40,841 bases of DNA. Origin: Sphingomonas bacterium (GTDB taxonomy: Bacteria > Pseudomonadota > Alphaproteobacteria > Sphingomonadales > Sphingomonadaceae). The stretch lies in assembly GCF_028292945.1 (NCBI RefSeq), contig NZ_JAQGLJ010000038.1, positions 1-40,841 on the forward strand, given 5' to 3'. Shown here in pieces: positions 23,872 to 33,072 of this stretch. Under the pieces are notes generated by a model, which did not search any database, was not told where the DNA came from, and saw nothing but the letters and a program-made list of their open reading frames with translations. A program made the translations under genes and the position numbers. Each line of letters starts with the position of its first letter. Position 1 is the first letter of the stretch.

Positions 23872-23901
23872 ATAGGTTTCTAGTTGCAACGCGAAACCTA
23901 T
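23872..23901. promoter_or_regulatory. Perfect inverted repeat, probable HxlR operator
   Basis: ATAGGTTTC (23872-23880), 12-bp spacer, GAAACCTAT (23893-23901): a perfect 9-bp inverted repeat in the divergent gap. The spacer carries GTTGCAAC, itself a palindrome. On the minus strand TTGCAA-17-TAAGTG could be the promoter of the secreted-protein gene, so a bound regulator would cover it. Confidence 0.7.
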
Positions 23902-23960
23902 ATTTTTCACGCAGGGTCGGCGAAATGCGGTACGCTTCGCGCAGGAAGAGGATCTGAAGG

Positions 23961-24440
23961 ATGGGCAAGCTCCGGGAAAAGCTGGACGAATGTTCGCTGC
24001 CTGCAGCACTGGACGCGGTCGGAGAGCGCTGGTCGTTCCTGATCCTGCGCGCCACCTTCAACGGGCTGCACCATTTCGAGGAGTTCCAGTCGGAACTGGG
24101 CATCGCGCGCAACATCCTGGCCAGCCGGCTCGCCAAGCTGGTCCAGTACGGCATCCTGCAGCGCGAGCCGATGCCCGATGACCGCCGCAAGGTGCAGTAC
24201 AGCCTGACCCAAAAGGGCGCGGCGCTGCTGCCGACGATGATCGCGATGCGCCAGTGGGGCGAGCGCTGGGAGACGTGCGTGCCGGCCTTCCCCGTGCTGG
24301 TCGACAAGCGCGACATGCGACCGGTGCAGCCGATGAACGTGCTGGCGCATGACGGCCGGGTGCTGGGGTTGGACGACCTCCACTGGGCGCTGCCGGCGGA
24401 CCTCGCGCGCGACCCCCAGGAGGCGATCGCGGCGGAGTAG
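23961..24440 (+). CDS. HxlR family winged-helix transcriptional regulator
   Basis: 159-aa DNA-binding protein. The HxlR core is clear: LPAALDAVGERWSFLILRAT, then GLHHFEEFQSELGIARNILA, SRLAKLVQYGILQREP and the wing DDRRKVQYSLTQKGAALLP. HxlR proteins usually have an N-terminal Cys followed by the winged helix; here Cys11 (DECSLPAAL) is in the expected place and could sense redox or electrophiles. ATG 23961 has AGGAAGAGG about 10 bases upstream. The C-terminal 45 residues extend past the core. A perfect inverted repeat lies 60 bp upstream, between it and the divergent secreted-protein gene, its likely target along with itself. Convergent with sulP. Confidence 0.95.
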   Translation: MGKLREKLDECSLPAALDAVGERWSFLILRATFNGLHHFEEFQSELGIARNILASRLAKLVQYGILQREPMPDDRRKVQYSLTQKGAALLPTMIAMRQWGERWETCVPAFPVLVDKRDMRPVQPMNVLAHDGRVLGLDDLHWALPADLARDPQEAIAAE

Positions 24441-24459
24441 GATCGAGCTTGTCCGCTAC

Positions 24460-25962
24460 CTAGTGAGGTACGGCACCCATCTGGACGCCGGTCTTGTCGT
24501 GCAGCGCGAACCGGTCGACGATGTCGGCGCTGGCCCGGTTGTAGCCGATGACCTCTACGCGAGCGCCATCGCGCCGTAGTCTCGCCACGATCTTGTCGAG
24601 CGCCGCGACCCCGGAGATATCCCAGAAGTGCGCGCCCGTCATGTCGATCAGCACGTTGGCAACGCGCGCCTCGACCTGGAACGCGCGGGTGAAGCGATCC
24701 ACCGAGGCAAAGAAGATCTGCCCCGACACACGGAAATTCGCGGTCGTGCCGTCCTCAGAGAGCGTTCGTTCGACGGCGAACATGCGCCGCACCTTGCCGG
24801 CAAAGAAGATGCCCGACAGCAGCACGCCCGCCAGGACCCCCTGCGCCAGGTCGTGCGTCGCCACCACTACGACAACCGTCGTCACCATCACCACCGACGA
24901 TGGCCACGGGTGCCGGCGAAGGTTCGGGATCGAGTTCCAGCTGAAGGTTCCGATCGACACCATAATCATGATCGCCACCAAGGCGGGCATCGGAATGCGC
25001 CCGACGAACGGCCCCAGCACCGCCAGCAGGAACAGCAGGAACGCGCCCGCTGTGAACGTCGACAGCCGCCCTCGGCCCCCGGATGTGACGTTGATCACCG
25101 ACTGGCCGATCATCGCGCATCCACCCATGCCGCCGAAGAAGGCCGCAACGATGTTGGCGCTGCCCTGACCGCCGCACTCCCGGCGCTTGTCGCTGTCCGT
25201 GTCAGTCATGTCGTCAACGATCTGCGCGGTCAGCAGCGACTCCAGTAGGCCCACCGCCGCCATCGTCAGCGAATAGGGCAGGATGATCCACAATGTGTCC
25301 AGCGTCAGCGGCACGTCGGGCCAGGAGAGGCTAGGAAGGCCTTGCGGGAGCGCGCCCATGTCACCCACCGTGTTGACCGGCGCGCCGGTAGCGATGCTGA
25401 CAACGCTGAGCACCAGGATGGCGACCAGCGGCGATGGAATGGCCCTGGTGATATGCGGCACGAGGTAGATGATCGCCAGTCCGGCCGCGACCATCGCATA
25501 AGCCTGCCAGCTAACGTCGATGAGCTGTGGCAGCTGCGCCATGAAGATCAGGATCGCGAGCGCGTTTACGAAGCCGGTGATCACCGACCGCGACACGAAC
25601 TGCATCAGCAGATCCAGCCGCAGCAGCCCGGCCACGATCTGAACCACTCCCATCAGGATGGTCGCGGCGAACAGATATTCGACGCCATGATCGCGGACCA
25701 GCGGGACGACCAGGACGGCAACGGCGGCGGTCGCGGCGGAGATCATGCCGGGGCGCCCGCCGGTGAACGCAATCACGATGGCGATCGCGACCGAGGCATA
25801 AAGCCCGACGCGCGGATCGACACCCGCAATGATGGAGAAGCCGATCGCCTCCGGGATCAGCGCGAGCGCGACCACGATGCCGGCGAGGACATCGCGCCGA
25901 GCGCCCGCGGCGTCGCTGATCCATTCGGCGCGATAGCGGGCGACGGCAGAGTTGGCGATCAA
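24460..25962 (-). CDS. SulP family inorganic anion transporter with STAS domain
   Basis: 500-aa inner-membrane carrier. The SulP N-terminus appears as [20 protein letters not shown], followed by [20 protein letters not shown] and [19 protein letters not shown]. About 10-12 helices are visible up to residue 395. The C-terminal STAS domain contains [20 protein letters not shown]. Substrate may be sulfate, bicarbonate or another anion and cannot be told from sequence. No ATG starts the frame before the first helix; TTG 25962 is the only plausible start after an in-frame TAG 39 bases upstream, and it lacks a Shine-Dalgarno, so the start is uncertain. Confidence 0.92.
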   Translation of the reverse strand: MIANSAVARYRAEWISDAAGARRDVLAGIVVALALIPEAIGFSIIAGVDPRVGLYASVAIAIVIAFTGGRPGMISAATAAVAVLVVPLVRDHGVEYLFAATILMGVVQIVAGLLRLDLLMQFVSRSVITGFVNALAILIFMAQLPQLIDVSWQAYAMVAAGLAIIYLVPHITRAIPSPLVAILVLSVVSIATGAPVNTVGDMGALPQGLPSLSWPDVPLTLDTLWIILPYSLTMAAVGLLESLLTAQIVDDMTDTDSDKRRECGGQGSANIVAAFFGGMGGCAMIGQSVINVTSGGRGRLSTFTAGAFLLFLLAVLGPFVGRIPMPALVAIMIMVSIGTFSWNSIPNLRRHPWPSSVVMVTTVVVVVATHDLAQGVLAGVLLSGIFFAGKVRRMFAVERTLSEDGTTANFRVSGQIFFASVDRFTRAFQVEARVANVLIDMTGAHFWDISGVAALDKIVARLRRDGARVEVIGYNRASADIVDRFALHDKTGVQMGAVPH

Positions 25963-26194
25963 AGGAGGAAATCCGCAACGGACGCCCGGGAGACGCCGCT
26001 ACGGCGACGCTCAAGTCAGGTGCGCGGTGTTGTCCGGCGGATCGGCGGCCGGAATAGCCACCCGGAATTGCACCGGGTCCATGCGAGTAACGGCCGCCTA
26101 CCCGGACCGGGCGATTAGTGCAACGTCAGGTAACGGCTCACCGGTGTCTCGCCCGGCTCTGCGAACTAACGTGCGCGTCGGGCATCTCGTCCGC

Positions 26195-27403
<1,209 letters not shown>

Positions 27404-27409
27404 GTTCGC

Positions 27410-27439
27410 GTGCTACAGCGTTTCGACTGTTCGAAGCAA
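27410..27439 (-). promoter_or_regulatory. Candidate alaC promoter giving a leaderless start
   Basis: On the minus strand TTGCTT (27439-27434), 18-bp spacer, TAGCAC (27415-27410), then 6 bases to ATG 27403. The -10 box is identical to that of yhhQ. No Shine-Dalgarno is present. Confidence 0.45.
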
Positions 27440-27449
27440 AGGTGATCCG

Positions 27450-29162
27450 ATGGCCGAGTCCGTTCCGCCCACCAGCCCCCCACTGGCGAGCCCTGTCGAT
27501 TGGCTGCGCACCGTCGGTGCCGAACAGGAGAAGCTGCTGGAGCAGGCGATCGCGACGATGAAGGAGTCGGGGAAGCAGACCGGCGGCGGCGTGCCCGGCG
27601 TCAACGACGCGGCGACGATCGAACGCGTGGGCCAGTTCTGGCGCGACGGGCTGCACCTGTGGCAGCGGTTCCTCGAACCTGTCGAGGTCGCGCCCACCGC
27701 GGACAAGCGGTTCAAGGACCCCAGCTGGTCGCAACCCGGCTTCGCGGCGATGCGGCAGGCGTACGAACAGGCGAGCGCGGCGCTGATGGCGAGCGTCGAT
27801 CGCATGGACGGCGTCGACGACGCACAGCGCGAGAAGCTGCGCTTTGCCGCGCGCACGCTGGCCGACGCGATGAGCCCGTCCAACTTCCCGCTCACCAACC
27901 CGCAGGTGCTGGCGCGGACGGCCGAGACGGGCGGACAGAATCTGCTCACCGGCATGGGCAACATGCTCGCCGACCTCAACAAGGGGCAACTGACGCACAC
28001 CGCGGGCGACGCTTTCGAGCTCGGCCGCAACCTGGCGACGACGCCGGGCAAGGTCGTCAAGCGCACGCCGATGTACGAGCTGATCCAGTATTCGCCGACG
28101 ACGGACCGCGTGCTGGCCACGCCGCTGGTGATCTTTCCGCCCTGGATCAACCGCTTCTACATCCTCGATCTGACGCCGGAGAAGAGCTTCATCCGCTGGG
28201 CGGTGGACCAGGGACTGACCGTTTTCATGGTGTCGTGGAAGTCCGCCGACGCCAGCATGGCGGACGTGAAATGGGACGATTACGTCGCCGCCCAGATCGA
28301 CGCGATCGACACGGTGCGCGACCTGCTGGACGTGCCGGCCACGCACGCGATCGGCTATTGCGTCGCGGGCACGACGCTGGCCGCGACGCTGGCGGTGCTG
28401 ACCGCGAAGGGGGAGGCGGACAAGGTGGCGAGTGCGACCTTCTTCACCGCGCAGGTCGATTTCACCGATGCCGGCGAGCTCAAGCATTTCGTCGACGACC
28501 AGCAGATGCAGATGGTCGCCGGGCTAGCCAGGGACGGCTATCTCGACGGACGCGTGATGGCCGCGACCTTCAACCTGCTGCGCGGGCGCGATCTGATCTG
28601 GAACTACGTCACCAACCACTATCTGCTGGGTGACGATTATCCGGCATTCGACCTGCTGCACTGGAACGGGGACACCACCAACCTGCCGGCAGGGTGGCAC
28701 GGCAGTTACCTCGCGGACCTGTATCGCGACAATCTGCTGGTAGAGCCGGGCCGGCTGTCGGTGCTGGACACGCCCATCGACCTGACGACGGTGGCGACGC
28801 CGACCTATGTCCAGGCGGGGCGCGAGGACCATATCGCCCCGGCGGAAAGCGTGTGGAAGATCACGCATTTGTTCCGTGGTCCCTTGCGCTTCGTGCTGGC
28901 GGGATCGGGGCATATCGCGGGCGTGGTGAACCACCCGGCGGCGGGAAAATATCAATATTGGCGCAACGACGCGAAGGTCGACACCTTGGCCGAATTCGTC
29001 GCGGGGGCGACGGAGACGAAGGGCAGCTGGTGGCCGGACTGGATCGACTGGCTGCGCGACCGTGACGGAACGGAGGTCGCGGCGGAAGGCGCGCGCGTCC
29101 CGGGCGAGGGAGTGCTGCCGGCGCTGTGCGACGCGCCCGGGGAGTATGTGCGCGCGCGTTAA
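27450..29162 (+). CDS. phaC: Class I poly(3-hydroxyalkanoate) synthase
   Basis: 570-aa enzyme that polymerises (R)-3-hydroxyacyl-CoA into PHA granules. The modified lipase box G-Y-C304-V-A-G holds the catalytic Cys. Asp460 in AGREDHIAP and His488 in GSGHIAGVVNHP complete the triad. FKDPSWSQPGFAAMRQAYEQ-type and PPWINRFYILDLTPEKSFI segments are class I hallmarks, and length matches class I (about 560-600), not class III. The frame is open 16 codons further upstream, but ATG 27450 is used because AAAGGTG stands 7 bases before it. A phasin gene follows 81 bp downstream with its own promoter and PhaR-type sites. Confidence 0.97.
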   Translation: MAESVPPTSPPLASPVDWLRTVGAEQEKLLEQAIATMKESGKQTGGGVPGVNDAATIERVGQFWRDGLHLWQRFLEPVEVAPTADKRFKDPSWSQPGFAAMRQAYEQASAALMASVDRMDGVDDAQREKLRFAARTLADAMSPSNFPLTNPQVLARTAETGGQNLLTGMGNMLADLNKGQLTHTAGDAFELGRNLATTPGKVVKRTPMYELIQYSPTTDRVLATPLVIFPPWINRFYILDLTPEKSFIRWAVDQGLTVFMVSWKSADASMADVKWDDYVAAQIDAIDTVRDLLDVPATHAIGYCVAGTTLAATLAVLTAKGEADKVASATFFTAQVDFTDAGELKHFVDDQQMQMVAGLARDGYLDGRVMAATFNLLRGRDLIWNYVTNHYLLGDDYPAFDLLHWNGDTTNLPAGWHGSYLADLYRDNLLVEPGRLSVLDTPIDLTTVATPTYVQAGREDHIAPAESVWKITHLFRGPLRFVLAGSGHIAGVVNHPAAGKYQYWRNDAKVDTLAEFVAGATETKGSWWPDWIDWLRDRDGTEVAAEGARVPGEGVLPALCDAPGEYVRAR

Positions 29163-29171
29163 TCCAACAAA

Positions 29172-29183
29172 TGTTGCACTGCA
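29172..29183. promoter_or_regulatory. PhaR-type operator, upstream copy
   Basis: TGTTGCACTGCA at 29172-29183, containing TGCACTGCA. It matches the TTGCACTGCAA-like motif bound by PhaR in alphaproteobacteria. It lies 9 bp upstream of the phasin -35 box. Confidence 0.65.
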
Positions 29184-29192
29184 CCATTTTAC

Positions 29193-29220
29193 TTGACGCG
29201 CCGCCGGGTTCCTCTATGTT
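29193..29220 (+). promoter_or_regulatory. Phasin gene promoter
   Basis: TTGACG (29193-29198), 16-bp spacer, TATGTT (29215-29220). It is bracketed by two PhaR-type sites; the downstream one overlaps the -10 box, so bound repressor would block RNA polymerase. Confidence 0.65.
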
Positions 29221-29231
29221 GCACTGCAACA
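29217..29231. promoter_or_regulatory. PhaR-type operator, downstream copy
   Basis: TGTTGCACTGCAACA at 29217-29231, a nearly perfect palindrome around TTGCACTGCAA. It overlaps the -10 box and is 45 bp from the upstream copy, about four helical turns, so two PhaR units could sit on the same DNA face. Confidence 0.7.
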
Positions 29232-29243
29232 AAGGAGCCTGCC

Positions 29244-29885
29244 GTGTCCGATCTCCCCGTTCTGCCCGTGCTCGAGTCCGCGGAATCGATCCCGGCGGCG
29301 CTCGCCGCGCCCAAGCCGAAGAAGGCCAAGTCGGCTGAACCGTTCGTCGCGGCGCCGGCCACCTTTGCGGAGGCTCCCTCCACCCTGCCCAACCCGACCG
29401 CCGCGCTGCCGGCGATCTCTTCCAAGGAAACGACCATGGCCACGACGATCGAGAACATGACCCAGACCGCAACCGAGAAGACGCAGGCCGCGTTTGCCGA
29501 CATGAGCGGCCGCGCGCAGGACGCGATGGCGAAGAGCACCAGGCTGTTCGCCGACTGGAACGACTTCAACAAGGGCAATGTCGAGGCGCTGGTCGAGTCG
29601 AGCAAGCTGGCGTTCGCCGGCATGCAGACGCTGGCGCAGGACGGCGCGGCCGCGATGCGCAAGCACTTCGAGGACGCCACCGCCACGGCCCGCACGATGT
29701 CGTCGGTCAAGTCGCCGACCGAGTTCGTCAAGCTGCAGGGCGACTATGTCCGCCAGCAGTTCGACGGCCTGGTCGCCGAGACGTCGCGCTCGACCGAGTC
29801 GATGATGAAGCTGATGGGCGAAGTCGCCCAGCCGGTCGCCAACCGCGTCGCGCTGGCCGTCGAGAAGGTAAAGGCAGCCGCCTGA
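29244..29885 (+). CDS. Phasin family PHA granule-associated protein
   Basis: 213-aa protein. The N-terminal 60 residues are low-complexity and rich in A and P (PVLESAESIPAALAAPKPKK), with KPKKAKSAE resembling the A/K/P-rich phasin extensions. The Phasin_2-like core (about 70-205) contains FADMSGRAQDAMAKSTRLFA, then DFNKGNVEALVESSKLAFAG and EFVKLQGDYVRQQFDGLVAE, all amphipathic helix. It coats PHA granules made by the adjacent synthase. GTG 29244 is chosen with AAAGGAG 6 bases upstream; ATG 29436 (MATTIENMTQ) is a shorter alternative. Two PhaR-type operators flank its promoter, so expression should rise when PHA titrates PhaR. Confidence 0.92.
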   Translation: MSDLPVLPVLESAESIPAALAAPKPKKAKSAEPFVAAPATFAEAPSTLPNPTAALPAISSKETTMATTIENMTQTATEKTQAAFADMSGRAQDAMAKSTRLFADWNDFNKGNVEALVESSKLAFAGMQTLAQDGAAAMRKHFEDATATARTMSSVKSPTEFVKLQGDYVRQQFDGLVAETSRSTESMMKLMGEVAQPVANRVALAVEKVKAAA

Positions 29886-29994
29886 GGCGAGACGGCTTAG
29901 CCACGCTGAGCCGCACGCCTCCAGGCCGGCCGGCGGGTCGCTGAAGCGAACCTGTCCGACGTCACGGGATTTACTCCCCTGACGGCCTGCGCAG

Positions 29995-30032
29995 AAAAGG
30001 GGCGGCGGTCTTCGGATCGTCGCCCTTTTCTT
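29995..30032 (+). terminator. Rho-independent terminator after phasin gene
   Basis: AAAAGGGGCGGCG (29995 on) pairs with CGTCGCCCTTTT, with a GTCTTCGGAT loop holding a UUCG-type tetraloop, and the 3' arm runs into TTTTCTT. It ends the phaC-phasin block before clpS. Confidence 0.85.
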
Positions 30033-30041
30033 AGTTGGCCC

Positions 30042-30071
30042 TTGCCTCGACTCGCCCTGTGCCCATATTTT
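30042..30071 (+). promoter_or_regulatory. Candidate clpS promoter giving a near-leaderless start
   Basis: TTGCCT (30042-30047), 18-bp spacer, TATTTT (30066-30071), then 8 bases to ATG 30080. No Shine-Dalgarno lies between. Confidence 0.5.
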
Positions 30072-30079
30072 GTCGACTC

Positions 30080-30454
30080 ATGCAGCGCGAACCATTCCAA
30101 GCGGCCGAACGGCGCGGCACCGACCCGGACGGGGACGGCGATACCGAGGGCGGGGGCCGTACCGGCACGGGCCTGGCCACCAAGACGCGTGCGAAGACCA
30201 AACAGCCGACACCCTATCGCGTGCTGATGCTCAACGACGACTACACGCCGATGGAGTTCGTCGTGCTGTGCCTGCAGCGCTTCTTCCGCCTCGACATGGA
30301 GGCGGCGACGCGGGTGATGCTGCACGTCCATCAAAAGGGCGTGGGCGTGTGCGGCACCTTTTCCTACGAGGTCGCCGAGACCAAGGTCGGCCAGGTGATG
30401 GACTTCGCGCGGCAGAACCAGCACCCGCTGCAATGCACGCTTGAGAAGGCGTAG
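30080..30454 (+). CDS. clpS: ATP-dependent Clp protease adaptor ClpS
   Basis: 124-aa adaptor that hands N-degron substrates to ClpA(P). The core starts at [20 protein letters not shown], with [20 protein letters not shown] and [18 protein letters not shown] following; the N-degron pocket residues (ND and the M-E-F-V helix) are present. The first 40 residues are hydrophilic and G/D/T-rich, as usual for the flexible arm. ATG 30080 is preferred over an in-frame codon at 30035 because it follows the -10 box. clpA, its usual downstream partner, is not here; the next gene is a convergent TonB receptor whose stop touches the clpS stop. Confidence 0.97.
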   Translation: MQREPFQAAERRGTDPDGDGDTEGGGRTGTGLATKTRAKTKQPTPYRVLMLNDDYTPMEFVVLCLQRFFRLDMEAATRVMLHVHQKGVGVCGTFSYEVAETKVGQVMDFARQNQHPLQCTLEKA

Positions 30455-32527
30455 CTAGAAGCTTCCCCTGACCAGGAACTGGAAGATCGGCCCGATCAGC
30501 TGGTCGGCCTCCTGCCGGAACAGCAGCGGGCTGGTGTTCCGGCGGCCGGCATAGACGAAGCGGTCGAGCCGGTGGCGGGCGTTCAGCAAATTGGCCACCT
30601 GCGCCCGGACGGTCAGGCCCAAGACATCCTTGTGCTCGACGAACAGGCTGTCGAACACCGGGCCTTCCCAGCTGCGGAACACCTCCGACAGGCGGAAGTG
30701 GCGCGCGTTGTGATCGTACGATGCGCTGCCGCCCCAGGCGAGCGGGCTGCCGGGCACGTCGCGCCGGAACTCCAGTTTGACATAGGCGTCGCGGGTGCCG
30801 CTGATCGGGCGCTGGTCACCGGTCAGCGGATCGCGCACGCGGGTGCGCACGAACCCGATCGTGGCGTCCAGCCGCGCGCCGCTCCAGCCCAGCGGATCGA
30901 ACTGCAGCGTGCTGACGCTCTCCACGCCCAGCCGCGTGGCGCTGGGCAGGTTGCCGACGCCTTCGCCGGTCGCGCCGATCGGCACGATGTCGATGATGTC
31001 CTCGACACGGTGGCCATAGGCGCGCAGTCGCGTCTTGCCCCACCGGCCCAGCTCGCGCGCGACCTGCCCCTCCAGCTCCCAGCTCTGCGGCGGGACGAGA
31101 TCCGGGTTGCCCGCATTCTCGCGATCCTGCGTCAGATTGGGCTGCGACAGGAAGTCATAGAAACTGATCTGCCCGACCCGGCGGCTGAGCTTCAGGCTGG
31201 CGTCGGTGCCCTTGGTCGGCCGCCAGGCGAGCGACGCGCTGCCCTTCGGCCGGAAGAATCGCCGCGCCGCGCCATCGCCGTCGACCCGCGCGAGGCTGCT
31301 CTGCTCCGCGCCGAGCACCAGCTGCAGGTCCAGCTTGGGCGTGAGCGGCCGGCTGAGCGTGCCTGTCGCCTCGTAGCGGACCTCGCGCACCTCGCCCGTG
31401 CCGCCGGGGAAGGGCAGCGGATCGAACCCGCCCGCCGGCGTCAGCCCGGCGAGGCGGCCGCGCTGGTCGAGCACGTTCACCGCGCGCTCCAGTGACAGCT
31501 GCCAGGCGTTCCTGCCGCCGTTCCAGCCATATTCCGCCCGCCCGATCGTCTCGCCGATGAAGCTGGTGCGGTTCAGGCGAATACCCGCCGCGGGCACCCC
31601 CGAGTCGAAGCTGGTGATCTGCGTGGTCTCGCGCGGCTCGAAATCATAGTGCCGGATGCCGATCAGCTTGAGCCGACCCGAGCCCAGCGCCATGTCGACC
31701 TCGCCGTTGATGTCGTACAAGCTGCCGGTCAGCTGACTCCGCGTGATGCGGGTGCGATCGTCACCGTCGGCGCGCACGCGCCGGTCGCTGGTGAAACCCG
31801 GTGCCCAATAGGGCGTGACCGACAGCGTCAGCCGAGCCGTCATCGACCCGGGTCCGTCGAGGCCGAAGCGCGTCTTGAACGTCACGAGATCCGACTCGTT
31901 GTGAAGCACTTCCTCGCGCCGTTCGATCAGCGCACCGTCCGGACCGGTGATCAGCACCGGCCCCCCGAACGCGCCACGTCCCGCCTGGTTGTCGACCGAC
32001 AGCGTGTAGTCGATCGCCCCGCTCCTGCCGGTGTAGCTGGCCGAGCCGCGAAACAGATTGGGCCGGGCGTAATGGGCGCGAAAGTCCGGTTGCCATTCGA
32101 ACTGGCCGCTGCCGGTGCGCGCCGCCTTGACGACGACGTTGGCGACCTGGCCCGTCAGTCCGGCGAGGCCGAGCGTCGCGGCCTCCACGATCTCGATCCG
32201 CTCCACCTGGGCGGCGGGCAGCTTGCGGAGCTGGCCCACCGCGCCGCCGGACTTGTCGGCGATGCGCTGGCCGTTGATCAGCACGTTTTCCGACGCCTGC
32301 CCCAGCCCGCGTTCCTGTTCGGCTTCGACGATGGAGAAGCCGGGCACCTGGGCAAGCATGTCGAACGCGGTCTTGGGCGCGAACCGGGTGAAATCGGCGG
32401 GCAGGTAGGTCCGCGTCACCGGGGCGGCGTCGGCCTGCGGGGCGGGCACCGGGGGCGTCTGCGCGGTCGCGGAGGCAGCGAGGGCGAGCAGCGAGACAGA
32501 GGCGAAGCGCAGAAGCGTGGTGGTCAT
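30455..32527 (-). CDS. TonB-dependent outer-membrane receptor
   Basis: 690-aa outer-membrane protein. A signal peptide (about 1-22, ending SATAQ) is followed by a Plug domain at about 45-135 (FDMLAQVPGFSIVEAEQERG, then NVLINGQRIADKSG and QVERIEIVEAATLGLAGLTG). The rest is a beta-barrel rich in alternating aromatic residues, ending LVRGSF with the terminal Phe needed for BAM insertion. Substrate is unknown and no siderophore or sugar gene lies near. ATG 32527 has no Shine-Dalgarno; a good promoter ends 7 bases before it. Two small dyads in the promoter suggest a repressor of the BlaI/CopY type, which is inference. Convergent with clpS. Confidence 0.92.
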   Translation of the reverse strand: MTTTLLRFASVSLLALAASATAQTPPVPAPQADAAPVTRTYLPADFTRFAPKTAFDMLAQVPGFSIVEAEQERGLGQASENVLINGQRIADKSGGAVGQLRKLPAAQVERIEIVEAATLGLAGLTGQVANVVVKAARTGSGQFEWQPDFRAHYARPNLFRGSASYTGRSGAIDYTLSVDNQAGRGAFGGPVLITGPDGALIERREEVLHNESDLVTFKTRFGLDGPGSMTARLTLSVTPYWAPGFTSDRRVRADGDDRTRITRSQLTGSLYDINGEVDMALGSGRLKLIGIRHYDFEPRETTQITSFDSGVPAAGIRLNRTSFIGETIGRAEYGWNGGRNAWQLSLERAVNVLDQRGRLAGLTPAGGFDPLPFPGGTGEVREVRYEATGTLSRPLTPKLDLQLVLGAEQSSLARVDGDGAARRFFRPKGSASLAWRPTKGTDASLKLSRRVGQISFYDFLSQPNLTQDRENAGNPDLVPPQSWELEGQVARELGRWGKTRLRAYGHRVEDIIDIVPIGATGEGVGNLPSATRLGVESVSTLQFDPLGWSGARLDATIGFVRTRVRDPLTGDQRPISGTRDAYVKLEFRRDVPGSPLAWGGSASYDHNARHFRLSEVFRSWEGPVFDSLFVEHKDVLGLTVRAQVANLLNARHRLDRFVYAGRRNTSPLLFRQEADQLIGPIFQFLVRGSF

Positions 32528-32531
32528 GTAG

Positions 32532-32573
32532 TACAGTGTATCACCTCAACAGGCGACGTCAACTACGTTTGTA
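32532..32573 (-). promoter_or_regulatory. TonB receptor promoter with two dyads
   Basis: On the minus strand TTGACG (32562-32557), 16-bp spacer, TACACT (32540-32535), 7 bases to ATG 32527. TACA-c-TGTA (32532-32540) is a dyad over the -10 box; TAC-gttt-GTA (32564-32573) is a second dyad upstream of the -35. The TACA/TGTA half-sites resemble BlaI/CopY family operators. Confidence 0.5.
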
Positions 32574-32649
32574 ATCGGGAGGCGATGGCGCTGGCGGCGC
32601 AACCCAACCCTGCCTATTGTCGGCCGCGACAAAGGGGCGGGGCAGGATC

Positions 32650-33072
32650 ATGCAAGGCTTGATGGCGGCGGTGATCGGCGCAACGATGATCGCCACCTGC
32701 GCCCCGCTGCCGCGCGATCCCGACGGCACGCTGGATCGGATTCAGCGCGAAGGGCGGTTCACGGTCGGAAGGGTGGCGGGCGCGACCGACGCGGCGGGGA
32801 TGCGCGTGCTGGCGGACGTCGCCCGCGCGACGGGCGCGCGACCAGTGGTCCGGAGCGGTCAGCTGGAGCCGCTGTTGCTCGATCTGGAAGAAGGCAGGCT
32901 GGATCTCGTGGTCGGCGGCCGCTTCGACGCGAAAACGCCTTGGGCGACCCGGGTGACCCTGGGCCCTCCGCTCGACGAGGGCGCGCACCGGGAACATATC
33001 GTCGCGCGCAACGGCGAGAACGCCTGGATCATGCTGGTCGAACGCGCTGCGCGGGCGGAGGGGGGCGCATGA
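32650..33072 (+). CDS. Solute-binding-like short secreted protein (ABC substrate-binding fragment-like)
   Basis: 140-aa protein. The N-terminus MQGLMAAVIGATMIATCAPL has a hydrophobic core and Cys, giving a weak lipobox (I-A-T-C). The next part, LDRIQREGRFTVGRVAG then LLLDLEEGRLDLVVGGRFD, resembles the first lobe of family 3 solute-binding proteins, but the second lobe is absent because the family is usually about 250 residues. It ends in AWIMLVERAARAEGGA. ATG 32650 has GGCAGGA just upstream; a TTG at 32617 is also in frame. The stop overlaps the ATG of a CDF-type cation transporter, so the two are coupled and may work together. Confidence 0.7.
   Translation: MQGLMAAVIGATMIATCAPLPRDPDGTLDRIQREGRFTVGRVAGATDAAGMRVLADVARATGARPVVRSGQLEPLLLDLEEGRLDLVVGGRFDAKTPWATRVTLGPPLDEGAHREHIVARNGENAWIMLVERAARAEGGA

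Noticed and set aside
25962..25970. AGGAGG next to the SulP start as its ribosome binding site
   Set aside because: The AGGAGG is on the plus strand, while the gene is on the minus strand, so it cannot serve that start.
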